Positions 37,399-46,593 of a DNA stretch of 64,000 nt are shown here, one piece after another. Origin of the DNA: Paludibacteraceae bacterium (lineage in GTDB: Bacteria; Bacteroidota; Bacteroidia; Bacteroidales; Paludibacteraceae); the NCBI GenBank assembly GCA_017450685.1, contig JAFSTB010000007.1:1-64000 (forward strand). Reading direction: 5' to 3'. The notes under the pieces are model-generated. The model was not told where the DNA came from. It saw only the letters and a list, made by a program, of their open reading frames with translations, and did not search any database. Every line of letters starts with the position of its first letter. Position 1 is the first letter of the stretch. The translations under genes and the position numbers were made by a program.

Positions 37399-38189
37399 TG
37401 CTTAGTCTGCTCATTCATCATTTCAGCGTTAGCAGCAAGCTCTTTTTCATATTCCTGCATTTGTTGTGCAGCAACACTTTGTTTGCCTTCGAGCCAATCG
37501 ACATAACCTTGCATACGATAAGCCGTTTGGGCTATATGCTCTATCTCCGCTTTGGAATATGAGGACAACTCATAGCGAACGCTATTGCGCCGAATATTAG
37601 TGTCGGTGTTGGTGGAATCTTCCACCCAAGGTATATGTCTTATGTCTTGCAAGTAATGTTTGATATAGTCGTGAGTGGTGCATAGCAGCGGTCTTATGAT
37701 AGGCACATCAGAATCGGGAACGCAAGGATTGGCACTTTTAGGTCTCATTCCGCACAGACCTCTTATGCCGGCACCACGACGCAAGTTCATTATCAGCGTC
37801 TCTGCCTGGTCGTTCTGGTGATGTGCCACCGCTATCGCCTGACACCCGTGCTCGTGAGCCACTTTGTCAAACCACTCATACCTCAACAGCCGAGCCGTCA
37901 TTTCTATGCTCTTACCTTTTTCTTCTGCCTGCTTTATTGTTGCGAAGTGAGTATAGACAGCCTCAACACCTCTGTTCGCACATAAATCACGAACAGATTG
38001 TTCATCGCGGTCTGACTCCGCACCGCGAAGATGAAAATTGCAATGAGCCACCAAACACTGATAACCGGAACGAAGCAGCACATCCAACAGTGCCACACTA
38101 TCGGCACCACCACTCACACATACCAACACCTTGTCACCGAGTTGAAGCAGTGAGTTGTCACGAATATATTTCTTAACGCGGCGAAGCAT
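37395..38189 (-). CDS. tilS: tRNA(Ile)-lysidine synthetase, short form
   Basis: A 264-residue TilS consisting only of the N-type ATP pyrophosphatase domain. The PP-loop SGGADS lies at 26-31, followed by HCNFHLRGAESDRDEQ, AVAHHQNDQAETLIMNLRRG (in part) and the RNSVR segment. Bacteroidota TilS is normally about 430 residues with an added tRNA-binding C-terminal domain, which is absent here. The stop occurs at a natural ATGA overlap with aroE and the end is a plausible helix, so the short form does not look like an assembly error. It should modify C34 of the AUA-decoding tRNA-Ile; this gene is essential in most bacteria. Confidence 0.92.
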   Translation of the reverse strand: MLRRVKKYIRDNSLLQLGDKVLVCVSGGADSVALLDVLLRSGYQCLVAHCNFHLRGAESDRDEQSVRDLCANRGVEAVYTHFATIKQAEEKGKSIEMTARLLRYEWFDKVAHEHGCQAIAVAHHQNDQAETLIMNLRRGAGIRGLCGMRPKSANPCVPDSDVPIIRPLLCTTHDYIKHYLQDIRHIPWVEDSTNTDTNIRRNSVRYELSSYSKAEIEHIAQTAYRMQGYVDWLEGKQSVAAQQMQEYEKELAANAEMMNEQTKQ

Positions 38190-38190
38190 A

Positions 38191-39057
38191 CTATAAATCG
38201 GCTAAACCGTTTACTATGGCATAGATGGTCAGACCGGCAGCGGAATGGATATTCAGTTTGCGGGTTATATTCTTACGATGAGATATAACAGTATGAACAG
38301 ATATAAAGAGAGCCTCTGCTATCTCTTTATTGCTCAAGCCTTTGACCACATGACGAAGCACCTCTTTCTCCCTTTCGCTCAACTCTTCATCCGTCTGTTC
38401 GGGTTCACGTTTGGCACGCTCTTTATATCCGGGCTGATGTTTGAGCGATGGAATAAGCATCTCATCCTCTATGGCACGGTGCAACATCAACTCCTCTTCC
38501 ACCTCACATATATCGTGCAAGGCTGCAAACAGTTCGGCATTGGCTTGACCCGGGTAATACTTGATAATAAGACTCTTCAGTTCGGTCAGTTTGGCTGACT
38601 TATGAAGTTCATCGGTAGAGTGTTGCCGATATTCGCTATCTATCTCTTGTTCAATATGTTTCCTCACCTCTTCTGCATACTCATCAAAAAAGCGAAGAAT
38701 GAGCATCGGTATCTGACCACAAATACCTGAAATGGCAGAAAGTAACTCTTGTCGTATGCGAGGAAACTGAAAATCAAGAAAATAGGTATGACCGTTCTTC
38801 ACATAACGCAATAAAGTAGGGATATCATATAAAGTGGAAGACAATTTGTTATACTTATTAGAGACATTATGTTCGTGAAGGTCGATAGCATAGTTCATCA
38901 CGCAAATAAAAGTCTCACTATCAACATCGTTTTCGCGGCACACTTCCTCTATCGTCTTTTCACCTACGCCCAATGGCAATTCAAAACGATTGATGATGGA
39001 TAAGGCACGGTGCTCATCGCGCATCAATACGCTCATCTTGTCGTGAATAGTGTACAT
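38191..39057 (-). CDS. Hemerythrin-like sensor fused to LuxR-type HTH
   Basis: A 288-residue one-component regulator. Residues 1-60 resemble the RIC/ScdA N-terminal region, residues 80-205 a hemerythrin-like di-iron bundle and residues 225-285 a LuxR HTH (LSEREKEVLRHVVKGLSNKE). By analogy with YtfE, the six iron ligands can be placed at His90, His134/Glu138, His181 and His193/Glu197. This predicts an iron-based sensor of oxygen, nitric oxide or redox state that switches transcription. The family occurs across Bacteroidales with little characterisation. It lies 2 bp before tilS and 44 bp after tex. Confidence 0.88.
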   Translation of the reverse strand: MYTIHDKMSVLMRDEHRALSIINRFELPLGVGEKTIEEVCRENDVDSETFICVMNYAIDLHEHNVSNKYNKLSSTLYDIPTLLRYVKNGHTYFLDFQFPRIRQELLSAISGICGQIPMLILRFFDEYAEEVRKHIEQEIDSEYRQHSTDELHKSAKLTELKSLIIKYYPGQANAELFAALHDICEVEEELMLHRAIEDEMLIPSLKHQPGYKERAKREPEQTDEELSEREKEVLRHVVKGLSNKEIAEALFISVHTVISHRKNITRKLNIHSAAGLTIYAIVNGLADL

Positions 39058-39101
39058 AGATATATGGATTTATATTTTTTATGGAACGTTTGAATCTTTC
39101 C

Positions 39102-41192
39102 TTAATGATCTAATCTCATAGTGAGTTGAATACGTTGCCGTTGTCGGTCGATATCCAACACTTTCACTCTCACTTTCTGATGCAGGCTGACCACCTCACT
39201 CGGTGAAGAGATACGGCGATTGACAAACTGCGATATATGTATCAGTCCGTCTTTATGCACACCTATATCCACAAAGGCTCCGAAAGCGGCTATATTGGTG
39301 ATGATACCATTCAGTTCCATACCCACCTTAACATCATCTATCGTTCGCACATTGTCAGCGAAATGGAACTCTTCGGCTTGTGTGCGAGGGTCGCGAGAGG
39401 GCTTATCCAACTCACGCATTATGTCTTGCAGTGTAGGCATACCCACTTCATCGGATAGATAACGCTGCAAATCAATCTGTTGCCGCAAGTCTTCGCGTTG
39501 CATCAATTCCGTCACCGTACAACCCACATCCTTTGCCATACGCTCCACCAAACGGTATCTCTCAGGGTGCACCGCCGAGTTGTCCAACGGATTATCCGAA
39601 CCGGTAACACGCAAGAAACCGGCTGCCTGCTCAAACGTCTTGGTGCCCATCTTAGGCACTTTAAGTAGGGCTTGACGATTGGCAAACGGACCATTCTCCG
39701 AACGATAAGTGACAATGTTTTGAGCCAATGTCGGACCCAAACCGGAGATATAAGTCAAGAGATATTTGCTGGCGGTATTGACATCTACACCCACCTGATT
39801 GACAACCAATTCCACCGTTTGATTCAAACTGTCCTTCAGTCGTTTTTGGTCCACATCGTGTTGGTATTGTCCCACGCCTATCGACTTAGGGTCAATCTTA
39901 ACCAACTCGGCAAGCGGATCCATCAGTCGTCTGCCTATAGAGACGGCACCACGCACTGTGACATCTTCCTCTGGGAACTCCTCTCTGGCTATCTGGCTGG
40001 CTGAATAGACGGAAGCACCACTCTCACTCACCACAAAGACCTGCGGCTTATTGTCGGTCAAATCTTTTAATACGCTGCGCACAAACTCTTCCGTTTCGCG
40101 GGTGGCAGTTCCGTTGCCAATGGCTATGGCTTCAATCTGATATTTGGTTATGAGTTGGAGTAGTGTCTGTGCCGACTGTGCCATACGCAGGAAGATGACC
40201 GTATGTTGCAACAAATCGCCTTGCGCACTCAATACCACCACTTTGCAGCCGGTGCGAAACCCCGGATCCAAGGCTAAGACACGTTTCTGCCCTAAGGGTG
40301 CGTCCAAGAGCAACTGCCTTAGGTTGTCGGCAAAGACGCGTATGGCCTCAGTGTCGGCTTTCTGTTTACTATCAGCCGCAAACTCAGTCTCTATGGCAGG
40401 TTTAAGCAAACGTTTGTACCCGTCTTCCATTGCTAACTCCACCTGATAGGATGCATCATTAGTGGCGCGAAGATAAAGACGGGCTAACTTATCCAAACTC
40501 TTCTCTGTGTCGGCGGAAATATCCACACGTATAAACCCTTCATTTTCAGCACGACGAATAGCCAACAAACGATGGGAAGAGATATGTTTGAGCGGCTCAT
40601 TGACAGAGAAATAGTCTTTATAGTGTTGTGCTTGTTCGCTGTCCTGCTTCTCTTTCACCGGTTTAGTGGTAAGCATGGCAGTATAGGTAAACTCACGTCT
40701 TATGGCTTGCCGTGAGCGTTCATCTTGTGCTATCGTTTCGGCTATTATATCTCTTGCACCTTGCAACTCTTCCTCGGTGGCAGTCAGTTTTCCGGGTTTC
40801 TGTTGCAGAAGTTGCAGTGCCAATGGTTCTAACCCTTTCTCACGAGCCACATCGGCGCGAGTCTTACGGTGCGGTTTATAAGGCAGGTAGATATCTTCTA
40901 ACTCAGTAGCGTCCCAACAGTTGGTGATACGCTGTTGAAGAGCATCAGTCATCTTACCTTGCTCCTCAATGGTGCGCATTATCGTTTCTTTGCGTGCCGC
41001 CAACTCCAACATACGCTCGTGTTCCTCACTGATACGAGCAATCTGCACCTCATCCAGTCCGCCTGTGCGCTCCTTACGATAACGGGCAATGAAAGGGATA
41101 GTAGCCTTCTGTTCAAGCAGTTGGATAGTAGCATCAACCTGCTTGGCAGATATACCAACCGAACGGGATATCAATTCACTATATTCAGTCAT
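39102..41192 (-). CDS. tex: Tex-family S1 RNA-binding protein
   Basis: A 696-residue Tex protein with the N-terminal helical region (IPFIARYRKERTGGLDEVQI), a YqgF-like RNase H domain (about 308 onward, RVLALDPGFRTGCKVVVL), helix-hairpin-helix motifs (GLGPTLAQNIVTYR, and LKVPKMGTKTFEQAAGFLR) and a C-terminal S1 domain (about 625-690, GIITNIAAFGAFVDIGVHKD). Tex is a nucleic-acid-binding protein of incompletely known role in transcription and stress tolerance. It is part of the minus-strand run from lon to aroE. Confidence 0.95.
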   Translation of the reverse strand: MTEYSELISRSVGISAKQVDATIQLLEQKATIPFIARYRKERTGGLDEVQIARISEEHERMLELAARKETIMRTIEEQGKMTDALQQRITNCWDATELEDIYLPYKPHRKTRADVAREKGLEPLALQLLQQKPGKLTATEEELQGARDIIAETIAQDERSRQAIRREFTYTAMLTTKPVKEKQDSEQAQHYKDYFSVNEPLKHISSHRLLAIRRAENEGFIRVDISADTEKSLDKLARLYLRATNDASYQVELAMEDGYKRLLKPAIETEFAADSKQKADTEAIRVFADNLRQLLLDAPLGQKRVLALDPGFRTGCKVVVLSAQGDLLQHTVIFLRMAQSAQTLLQLITKYQIEAIAIGNGTATRETEEFVRSVLKDLTDNKPQVFVVSESGASVYSASQIAREEFPEEDVTVRGAVSIGRRLMDPLAELVKIDPKSIGVGQYQHDVDQKRLKDSLNQTVELVVNQVGVDVNTASKYLLTYISGLGPTLAQNIVTYRSENGPFANRQALLKVPKMGTKTFEQAAGFLRVTGSDNPLDNSAVHPERYRLVERMAKDVGCTVTELMQREDLRQQIDLQRYLSDEVGMPTLQDIMRELDKPSRDPRTQAEEFHFADNVRTIDDVKVGMELNGIITNIAAFGAFVDIGVHKDGLIHISQFVNRRISSPSEVVSLHQKVRVKVLDIDRQRQRIQLTMRLDH

Positions 41193-41212
41193 AACAATCT
41201 CAATGTTTCATT

Positions 41213-42262
41213 CTAAACCCCTTTTTGCAGCGGTTTATATCGTTTTTGTCGTTGTTGCCAGCGTTCGCGAGCATATTGTTGCATATCAGTCACTTGGTCG
41301 TTCTCGTCGATGATCTCCAAACCGAAAATCGTTTCTATCACATCTTCCAAGGTCAATATGCCTTGAAAACAACCGTATTCGTCAATGACAATACTTATTT
41401 GCGACTTTTGTTTAAGCAGTTGGTCGAAGATATCGCCAACGGTCATTTCTTCGTTGAACTGCGGAACGGGTCGTTTGATAGAGGCTAAGGTCTTGCGGAA
41501 GTGGTCTTCCGTGAGGTCTTCCAACACATCGTTACGCAGCACATATCCGGTGATATATTCAGGTGAATCGCCATAGACGGGGATACGCGAGAAATGGTCG
41601 AACTTATCCGTATCGTAGAACTCTTTGAGCGTCATCTTTTCCGGTGCTATACTTGCCACCACTCTGGGTGTCATCACATCGTAGGCTTTCACTTCGTCTA
41701 AACGCATCACATTGCGAATAATCTTATTCTCGTCCTCTTCTATCACTCCTTCTTCTTCACCTACGTTTGCCATTGCAATCACCTCTTCTCTGCTCACAGA
41801 CGCATCTTCCGTTTCGGGGAAGAGACGTGTTATCCATTGTATAAGCAGCACAAAAGGATAGAGTAGGATGATAAGAGCACGAATAGTGTAGGCAGTGAAA
41901 CCCATCAGTCGTTTCCAATAAGTGGTGCCGATGGTCTTTGGGATGATCTCAGCGAAGATGAGTATGAGCAGTGTGAAGGCGGCACTGACAACACCAAACC
42001 ACACGTTTCCGAAGAGCAGTGTTGCCTGTTGTCCGACACCTGCCGCACCAATGGTATTGGCTATGGTGTTAAGCGACAGAATAGCAGCCAATGGTCGCTC
42101 AGTCTCGGTCTTGTAGTCTTTCATTAAGGTGGCAGGCTTATAACCTTCCTCCTCTCGAAGGTTGATATAACTAAGCGTGGTGGACATCAACACCGATTCA
42201 AGCGTTGAACAAAGGAAAGAAATAGATAAGGCTAAAAGTATATAAAAAATGAGTAGAGCCAT
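41213..42262 (-). CDS. CNNM/CBS domain transporter-like protein
   Basis: A 349-residue protein with an N-terminal DUF21/CNNM membrane domain (about 1-175, four hydrophobic segments, IPKTIGTTYWKRL) and a pair of CBS domains (about 195-320, MTPRVVASIAPEKMTLKEF and IVIDEYGCFQGILTLEDVIETIFG). There is no CorC_HlyC domain at the C terminus. CNNM homologues transport or regulate Mg2+; older annotations call it a hemolysin. It sits between lon and tex. Confidence 0.93.
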   Translation of the reverse strand: MALLIFYILLALSISFLCSTLESVLMSTTLSYINLREEEGYKPATLMKDYKTETERPLAAILSLNTIANTIGAAGVGQQATLLFGNVWFGVVSAAFTLLILIFAEIIPKTIGTTYWKRLMGFTAYTIRALIILLYPFVLLIQWITRLFPETEDASVSREEVIAMANVGEEEGVIEEDENKIIRNVMRLDEVKAYDVMTPRVVASIAPEKMTLKEFYDTDKFDHFSRIPVYGDSPEYITGYVLRNDVLEDLTEDHFRKTLASIKRPVPQFNEEMTVGDIFDQLLKQKSQISIVIDEYGCFQGILTLEDVIETIFGLEIIDENDQVTDMQQYARERWQQRQKRYKPLQKGV

Positions 42263-42283
42263 AATAAAATCAGATGAGTAGCG

Positions 42284-44713
42284 TTATAGCAGTGCAAAAT
42301 CGAGTACTTCTTGTATTTCAGTCACATAGTGTATATTCAGTCCTTCGAGGTAATGAGTCGGTATTTCTGTTACGTCTTTTTTGTTATCTTTACACATCAC
42401 CACATCCGTTATGCCGGCTCTTTTTGCAGCCAGCAGTTTTTCTTTCACACCGCCTATGGGCATTACTTTTCCGCGAAGGGTCATTTCGCCGGTCATTGCA
42501 AGCCGTTCGCGCACCTTTCGATGAGTAAAAGCAGAAACAAGAGCAGTGGTAATGGTGATACCGGCACTCGGACCGTCTTTAGGAACGGCACCTTCCGGTA
42601 CGTGGATATGAACCGACAAAGTCTCTATATCCTTTTGTTTGATACCCAACTCTTTGGCGTGAGCACGGATATATCCCAAAGCGAGAGTGGCTGACTCTTT
42701 CATCACATCGCCCAGATTACCTGTAAGGGTGAGAGTTGGTTGTTTGGAAGGAGAAAGACTCGTCTCAATAAAGAGTATCTCACCGCCAACTTGAGTCCAC
42801 GCCAAACCGGTGACAACACCAATATATTTATTATTCTCATACTGATCGCGTGAGAAACGGGGCTGACCTAAATAATCAATGAGGTCTTGCTTCGTCACAT
42901 TGGTGTTATAACTCTGATTAAGAGCCAATCGTGTCACCACTTTTCTGCACACTTTGGCTATTTGTCGTTCCAAGGAGCGCACACCGGACTCACGTGTATA
43001 ATCGTCAATGAGTCGCGATAAAATATCTTTGCTGAAAGAGAGTTGTTCGTCACTCAAACCATGTTGTTTCAGTTCTTTGGGAATAAGGTGTCGTAAGGCT
43101 ATCTCCACTTTTTCCTCTATTGAATAGCCGGTCATCTCTATCAGTTCCAAACGGTCGAGTAGGGGACGAGGAATAGTGTCAAGAGTATTAGCGGTGGCAA
43201 TGAAAAGCACCTTACTCAAGTCGTAGTCAATATCCAAATAGTTATCGTGAAAGGTGTTATTCTGTTCGGGATCGAGCACTTCCAACAGAGCCGAAGTAGG
43301 GTCACCTTTGTAATCGGCTCCCACTTTGTCTATCTCGTCTAAGACGAAGACGGGATTCGAACTCTGCACTTTTTTCAAGTTCTCTATTATTCGTCCCGGC
43401 AGTGCACCTATATATGTACGTCTGTGTCCGCGTATCTCTGACTCATCGTGCAGTCCGCCAAGCGAGATACGGGCATATTTGCGTTGAAGTGCAGTGGCAA
43501 CCGACTTACCCAAACTTGTTTTGCCCACACCGGGAGGGCCATAAAGGCAAAGGATAGGAGCCTTAAAATCTGTTGTTTGGCGACCTTCGGCTGTGGCTTG
43601 ATTGATTTGCCGAAGAACGGAAAGGTATTCCACTATACGTTCCTTCACTTTTTCCATTCCGTAGTGTTCGGCATCCAACACTTCACCGGCGTGACGGATG
43701 TCAAAATTATCTTCCGTATATTCGTTCCATGGCAGGTCTAACAGCGTTTCCAAATAAGTCTGTTGAATACTGTAATCGGCTGAATGAGACGACATTCGCT
43801 GAAAGCGTTTGAGTTCTTTCTCAAACACTTGCTGCACTTGTTTTGGCCAATGTTTAGTTTTGGCTTTTTCTTCCAACTCATTGGCAATCTGCGCTCCCGT
43901 ATCACCCAGTTCTTTCTGTATCATTTCCAACTGGTGGTGCAGGTAATATTCGCGTTGCTCCTTATTTATTTCTTCTCTTGCTTTCGACTGTATATCAGCC
44001 TTCATCTCCAACATCTGCACCTCTTTATTCAGCATTTCGAGCAGACTGAAAGCACGTTCCGCTATTGTAGGCGATTGCAGAAGTTGCTGTTTATCTGATA
44101 TTTGAATACCAAAATTAACACAAATATAATTGACAAGGGTAGGGGGATTGTCAATGCTTCGCAGCATCATTCCCGCTTCCGGAGCCATATTTTCAGTGTT
44201 TTGCAACACTTTGATGGCTTGTTCCTTTATGTTGCTGACAAGCGCAAGGAACTGTTTATCATTGCGTTGCGGGAATATTTCCGGCACAACGGTCACTTCT
44301 GCCTTTATCGTTTTTGTTCTTGTCGTACTGAAATGGTCAATCTGCACACGGTCTATGCCTTCAAGAATAACCATCAGGCTATGGTCAGGCATATCCATAG
44401 CGCGTACCACACGTGCTGCAGTGCCAAAGGCATATAAATCATCAGCAGTCGGTTCCTGCTGATCTTTTTGCTTCTGGCAACACACAGCGAGCAACTTCTC
44501 GTCGCGATATGTTTTCAGCACAAGTTTTTGAGAAAGCGGTCGTGACACATTCACCGGCAGAAGAACGCCTGGAAAGAGTACCATATTGCGCAGTGGCAAT
44601 ACGTCTAATATGTCACCTGTCGTGAGCGTGTCCTTTTTTTGCGGCGCATCGTTGCCGTCTATAATAGGGATAATATTCGTCTCCCCGTCACTGTTATCCA
44701 ATTGATATGTCAT
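42284..44713 (-). CDS. lon: Lon protease
   Basis: An 809-residue ATP-dependent serine protease. The N-terminal domain is residues 30-225, Walker A GPPGVGKT at 392-399, and the protease catalytic pair is Ser716 in PKDGPSAG and Lys759 in GGVKEKLLAA. Lon degrades misfolded and regulatory proteins. It is the first gene of the run lon-CNNM-tex-LuxR-tilS-aroE. I could not identify a consensus promoter in the 394-bp spacer upstream. Confidence 0.97.
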   Translation of the reverse strand: MTYQLDNSDGETNIIPIIDGNDAPQKKDTLTTGDILDVLPLRNMVLFPGVLLPVNVSRPLSQKLVLKTYRDEKLLAVCCQKQKDQQEPTADDLYAFGTAARVVRAMDMPDHSLMVILEGIDRVQIDHFSTTRTKTIKAEVTVVPEIFPQRNDKQFLALVSNIKEQAIKVLQNTENMAPEAGMMLRSIDNPPTLVNYICVNFGIQISDKQQLLQSPTIAERAFSLLEMLNKEVQMLEMKADIQSKAREEINKEQREYYLHHQLEMIQKELGDTGAQIANELEEKAKTKHWPKQVQQVFEKELKRFQRMSSHSADYSIQQTYLETLLDLPWNEYTEDNFDIRHAGEVLDAEHYGMEKVKERIVEYLSVLRQINQATAEGRQTTDFKAPILCLYGPPGVGKTSLGKSVATALQRKYARISLGGLHDESEIRGHRRTYIGALPGRIIENLKKVQSSNPVFVLDEIDKVGADYKGDPTSALLEVLDPEQNNTFHDNYLDIDYDLSKVLFIATANTLDTIPRPLLDRLELIEMTGYSIEEKVEIALRHLIPKELKQHGLSDEQLSFSKDILSRLIDDYTRESGVRSLERQIAKVCRKVVTRLALNQSYNTNVTKQDLIDYLGQPRFSRDQYENNKYIGVVTGLAWTQVGGEILFIETSLSPSKQPTLTLTGNLGDVMKESATLALGYIRAHAKELGIKQKDIETLSVHIHVPEGAVPKDGPSAGITITTALVSAFTHRKVRERLAMTGEMTLRGKVMPIGGVKEKLLAAKRAGITDVVMCKDNKKDVTEIPTHYLEGLNIHYVTEIQEVLDFALL

Positions 44714-45107
44714 TATGTTTATTGTAGGGTCTTTTTTCTCTTTTTATTTTGTGTTAAAATCTCTTTTCAACTCTTTGCTATTTTACATAATCACAATTAG
44801 GCTGCAAGAGTAACATTTTCAGATTGTTTATGTAAATTGTGGTTGTCGGAGTTTTTTATCGGAAACTTTGTATCATTTTTTACCTGCACTTATAAGCACT
44901 TAATTAATGTTGATAAGTGCTTATAAGTATCCGGTTTACCTGCACTTATAAGCACTTAATTAATGTTGATAAGTGCTTATAAGTATCCGGTAATGTTAGT
45001 TATCAAAGTTTGATATATTAGAACTATGTTTGTGGATTTACTATGTTTGTGAATTTACAAAGATTAAAGTTCTTTGAGTGTAGCATTAAAGTTCTTTGAG
45101 TGTAGCA
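44714..45107. other. Intergenic region between lon and pepD with repeats
   Basis: No gene is visible in this 394-bp spacer. It contains a duplicated 55-bp element with a perfect inverted repeat (44881-44991), a tandem 22-bp array (45065-45122) that includes the pepD stop, and AT-rich DNA upstream of lon. No promoter of the TAnnTTTG type was found for lon on the minus strand. Confidence 0.6.
44881..44991. repeat. Tandem duplicated element with perfect 15-bp inverted repeats
   Basis: Two identical 55-bp units start at 44881 and 44937 (period 56). Each holds ACTTATAAGCACTTA (44888-44902 and 44944-44958) and its perfect reverse complement TAAGTGCTTATAAGT (44914-44928 and 44970-44984) around an 11-nt loop. 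The outer end of each arm, ACTTATAAG, is itself part of a palindrome (ACTTATAAGT), so the same protein site may occur four times. No transposase is nearby and there is no T-run typical of a terminator. Confidence 0.95.
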
Positions 45108-45122
45108 TTAAAGTTCTTTGAG
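45065..45122. repeat. Tandem 22-bp repeats spanning the pepD stop
   Basis: TAAAGTTCTTTGAGTGTAGCAT occurs exactly at 45065-45086 and 45087-45108 (22 bp each), and its first half recurs at 45109-45122. The third, partial copy is the 3' end of the minus-strand pepD gene (it encodes L-K-E-L), and the stop codon lies at the unit boundary. The array therefore derives from the gene's own tail. Confidence 0.92.
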
Positions 45123-46553
45123 AGTTGCGAGCAGATATTTATAGAATTTCTGAACGGTGGCGATATTAACGCGCTCGTCCGGTGAATGCGGGTGTTCGAT
45201 AGTCGGACCAAAGGAGATCATATCCATACCGGGATAATTTCTGCCGATGATACCACATTCGAGTCCTGCGTGAATGGTGATAATACGTGCTTGAGTGTTA
45301 AACTCGCGCTCATATATTTGTTTCATTACATTGAGGATACGGCTATTGACATTAGGTTTCCATCCGGGATAAGCACCTGAGAATTCAACCTCTGCACCGG
45401 CAAGCGAGAAAGTGCTCTGAATCATTTGTTTAAGTTCTTCTTTGCGGCTTTCCACAGATGAGCGTGTAAGGCAAAGGACTGTAATTTGGTTTCCTTCAGT
45501 GGTGATGGTTGAGAGGTTGTTACTTGTTTCCACCACGTCCGGCATTTCGGGAATCATACGATAGACACCGTGCGGACAGATGGTGATAGCGTGAATGAGA
45601 TAGTCTTGCACATCTTCGGGCATCTCGGTTTTAGGACATTCCACTTCTTCGGCGGTGAGATGGATATTATCTTCCACGCCGTCATATTCACGTATGAAGA
45701 GGTCTTCATAGTCATCAACGAGTTGCATTACATCCTCTTTGCTTTCAGCCGGTATAGTGATAACGGCAGATGCCTCTCTTGGTATAGCGTTGCGCAGAGA
45801 GCCGCCTTCAACAGTAGCCAGACGCGCTTCATAGTTAGCGACAGCGTCTTTTAAGAATCTGAATAGCAACTTATTAGCATTGGCACGTTGAAGGTTGATA
45901 TCCACACCGGAGTGACCGCCTTTCAGTCCTGTGAGGTTGATTTTGAGTGCTATATCACCTTCTTCTGTATCAACGGGAGTGAATTGGAATCGTGCGGTAG
46001 TGTCCACACCTCCTGCACAACCTATATATAATTCGCCTTCTGTTTCGGAGTCCAGATTGAGCAGAATAGAGCCTTTGAGTACCCCACCCTTCAGGTCTTG
46101 TGCGCCATACATACCTGTTTCTTCGTCAACGGTGAAGAAAGCCTCTAATGGTGGGTGAACGACGTTTTTGTCAGCGAGGATTGCCATTGCAGTTGCCACG
46201 CCTATGCCGTTATCTGCACCGAGTGTGGTACCATTGGCGGTTACCCATTCGCCATTATCTTCCATGTATGCTTCAATGGGGTCTTTGTCAAAATCGAACT
46301 GTTTATCTTTGTTTTTTTGCGGCACCATATCCATATGTCCTTGCAGAATGACACCCGGGTGGTTTTCATAGCCGGGAGAGGCAGGTTTGCGTATGATGAC
46401 ATTTCCTATTTCGTCTTGCATTGTTTCCAGTCCGAGACTGCGACCGTAGTCAGCAAGGAAGTTAGAGATTTGCTCTTTTCTGCCCGATGGACGGGGGATT
46501 TGTGTGAGGCTGTAGAAATGATTCCACAAAGCCGAAGGCTGAAGGTTTTTCAT
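45108..46553 (-). CDS. pepD: Aminoacyl-histidine dipeptidase PepD
   Basis: A 481-residue M20-family cytosolic dipeptidase. Zinc-binding motifs are visible: GHMDMVP (His73, Asp75), TTLGADNGIG (about 108-117) and VDEETGMYG, with a C-terminal MISFGPTIEHPHSPDERV segment. It hydrolyses Xaa-His dipeptides and short peptides. A -7-like TACCTTTG (46583-46590, minus strand) lies 30 bp upstream but I found no well-spaced -33 box. Its last codons are the source of the 22-bp array downstream. Confidence 0.95.
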   Translation of the reverse strand: MKNLQPSALWNHFYSLTQIPRPSGRKEQISNFLADYGRSLGLETMQDEIGNVIIRKPASPGYENHPGVILQGHMDMVPQKNKDKQFDFDKDPIEAYMEDNGEWVTANGTTLGADNGIGVATAMAILADKNVVHPPLEAFFTVDEETGMYGAQDLKGGVLKGSILLNLDSETEGELYIGCAGGVDTTARFQFTPVDTEEGDIALKINLTGLKGGHSGVDINLQRANANKLLFRFLKDAVANYEARLATVEGGSLRNAIPREASAVITIPAESKEDVMQLVDDYEDLFIREYDGVEDNIHLTAEEVECPKTEMPEDVQDYLIHAITICPHGVYRMIPEMPDVVETSNNLSTITTEGNQITVLCLTRSSVESRKEELKQMIQSTFSLAGAEVEFSGAYPGWKPNVNSRILNVMKQIYEREFNTQARIITIHAGLECGIIGRNYPGMDMISFGPTIEHPHSPDERVNIATVQKFYKYLLATLKEL

Positions 46554-46593
46554 ATCGAAAAGGAATTTTAGTTGATAATAGACAAAGGTATAA

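Noticed and set aside
44881..44991. Inverted repeats as insertion-sequence ends
   Set aside because: There is no transposase, no target-site duplication and both copies are complete and identical, so an IS is not supported.
46583..46590. Promoter for pepD
   Set aside because: The -7 box TACCTTTG is good, but the nearest TTTG-like -33 box is about 26 nt away, which is too far, so I only mention it in the gene entry.
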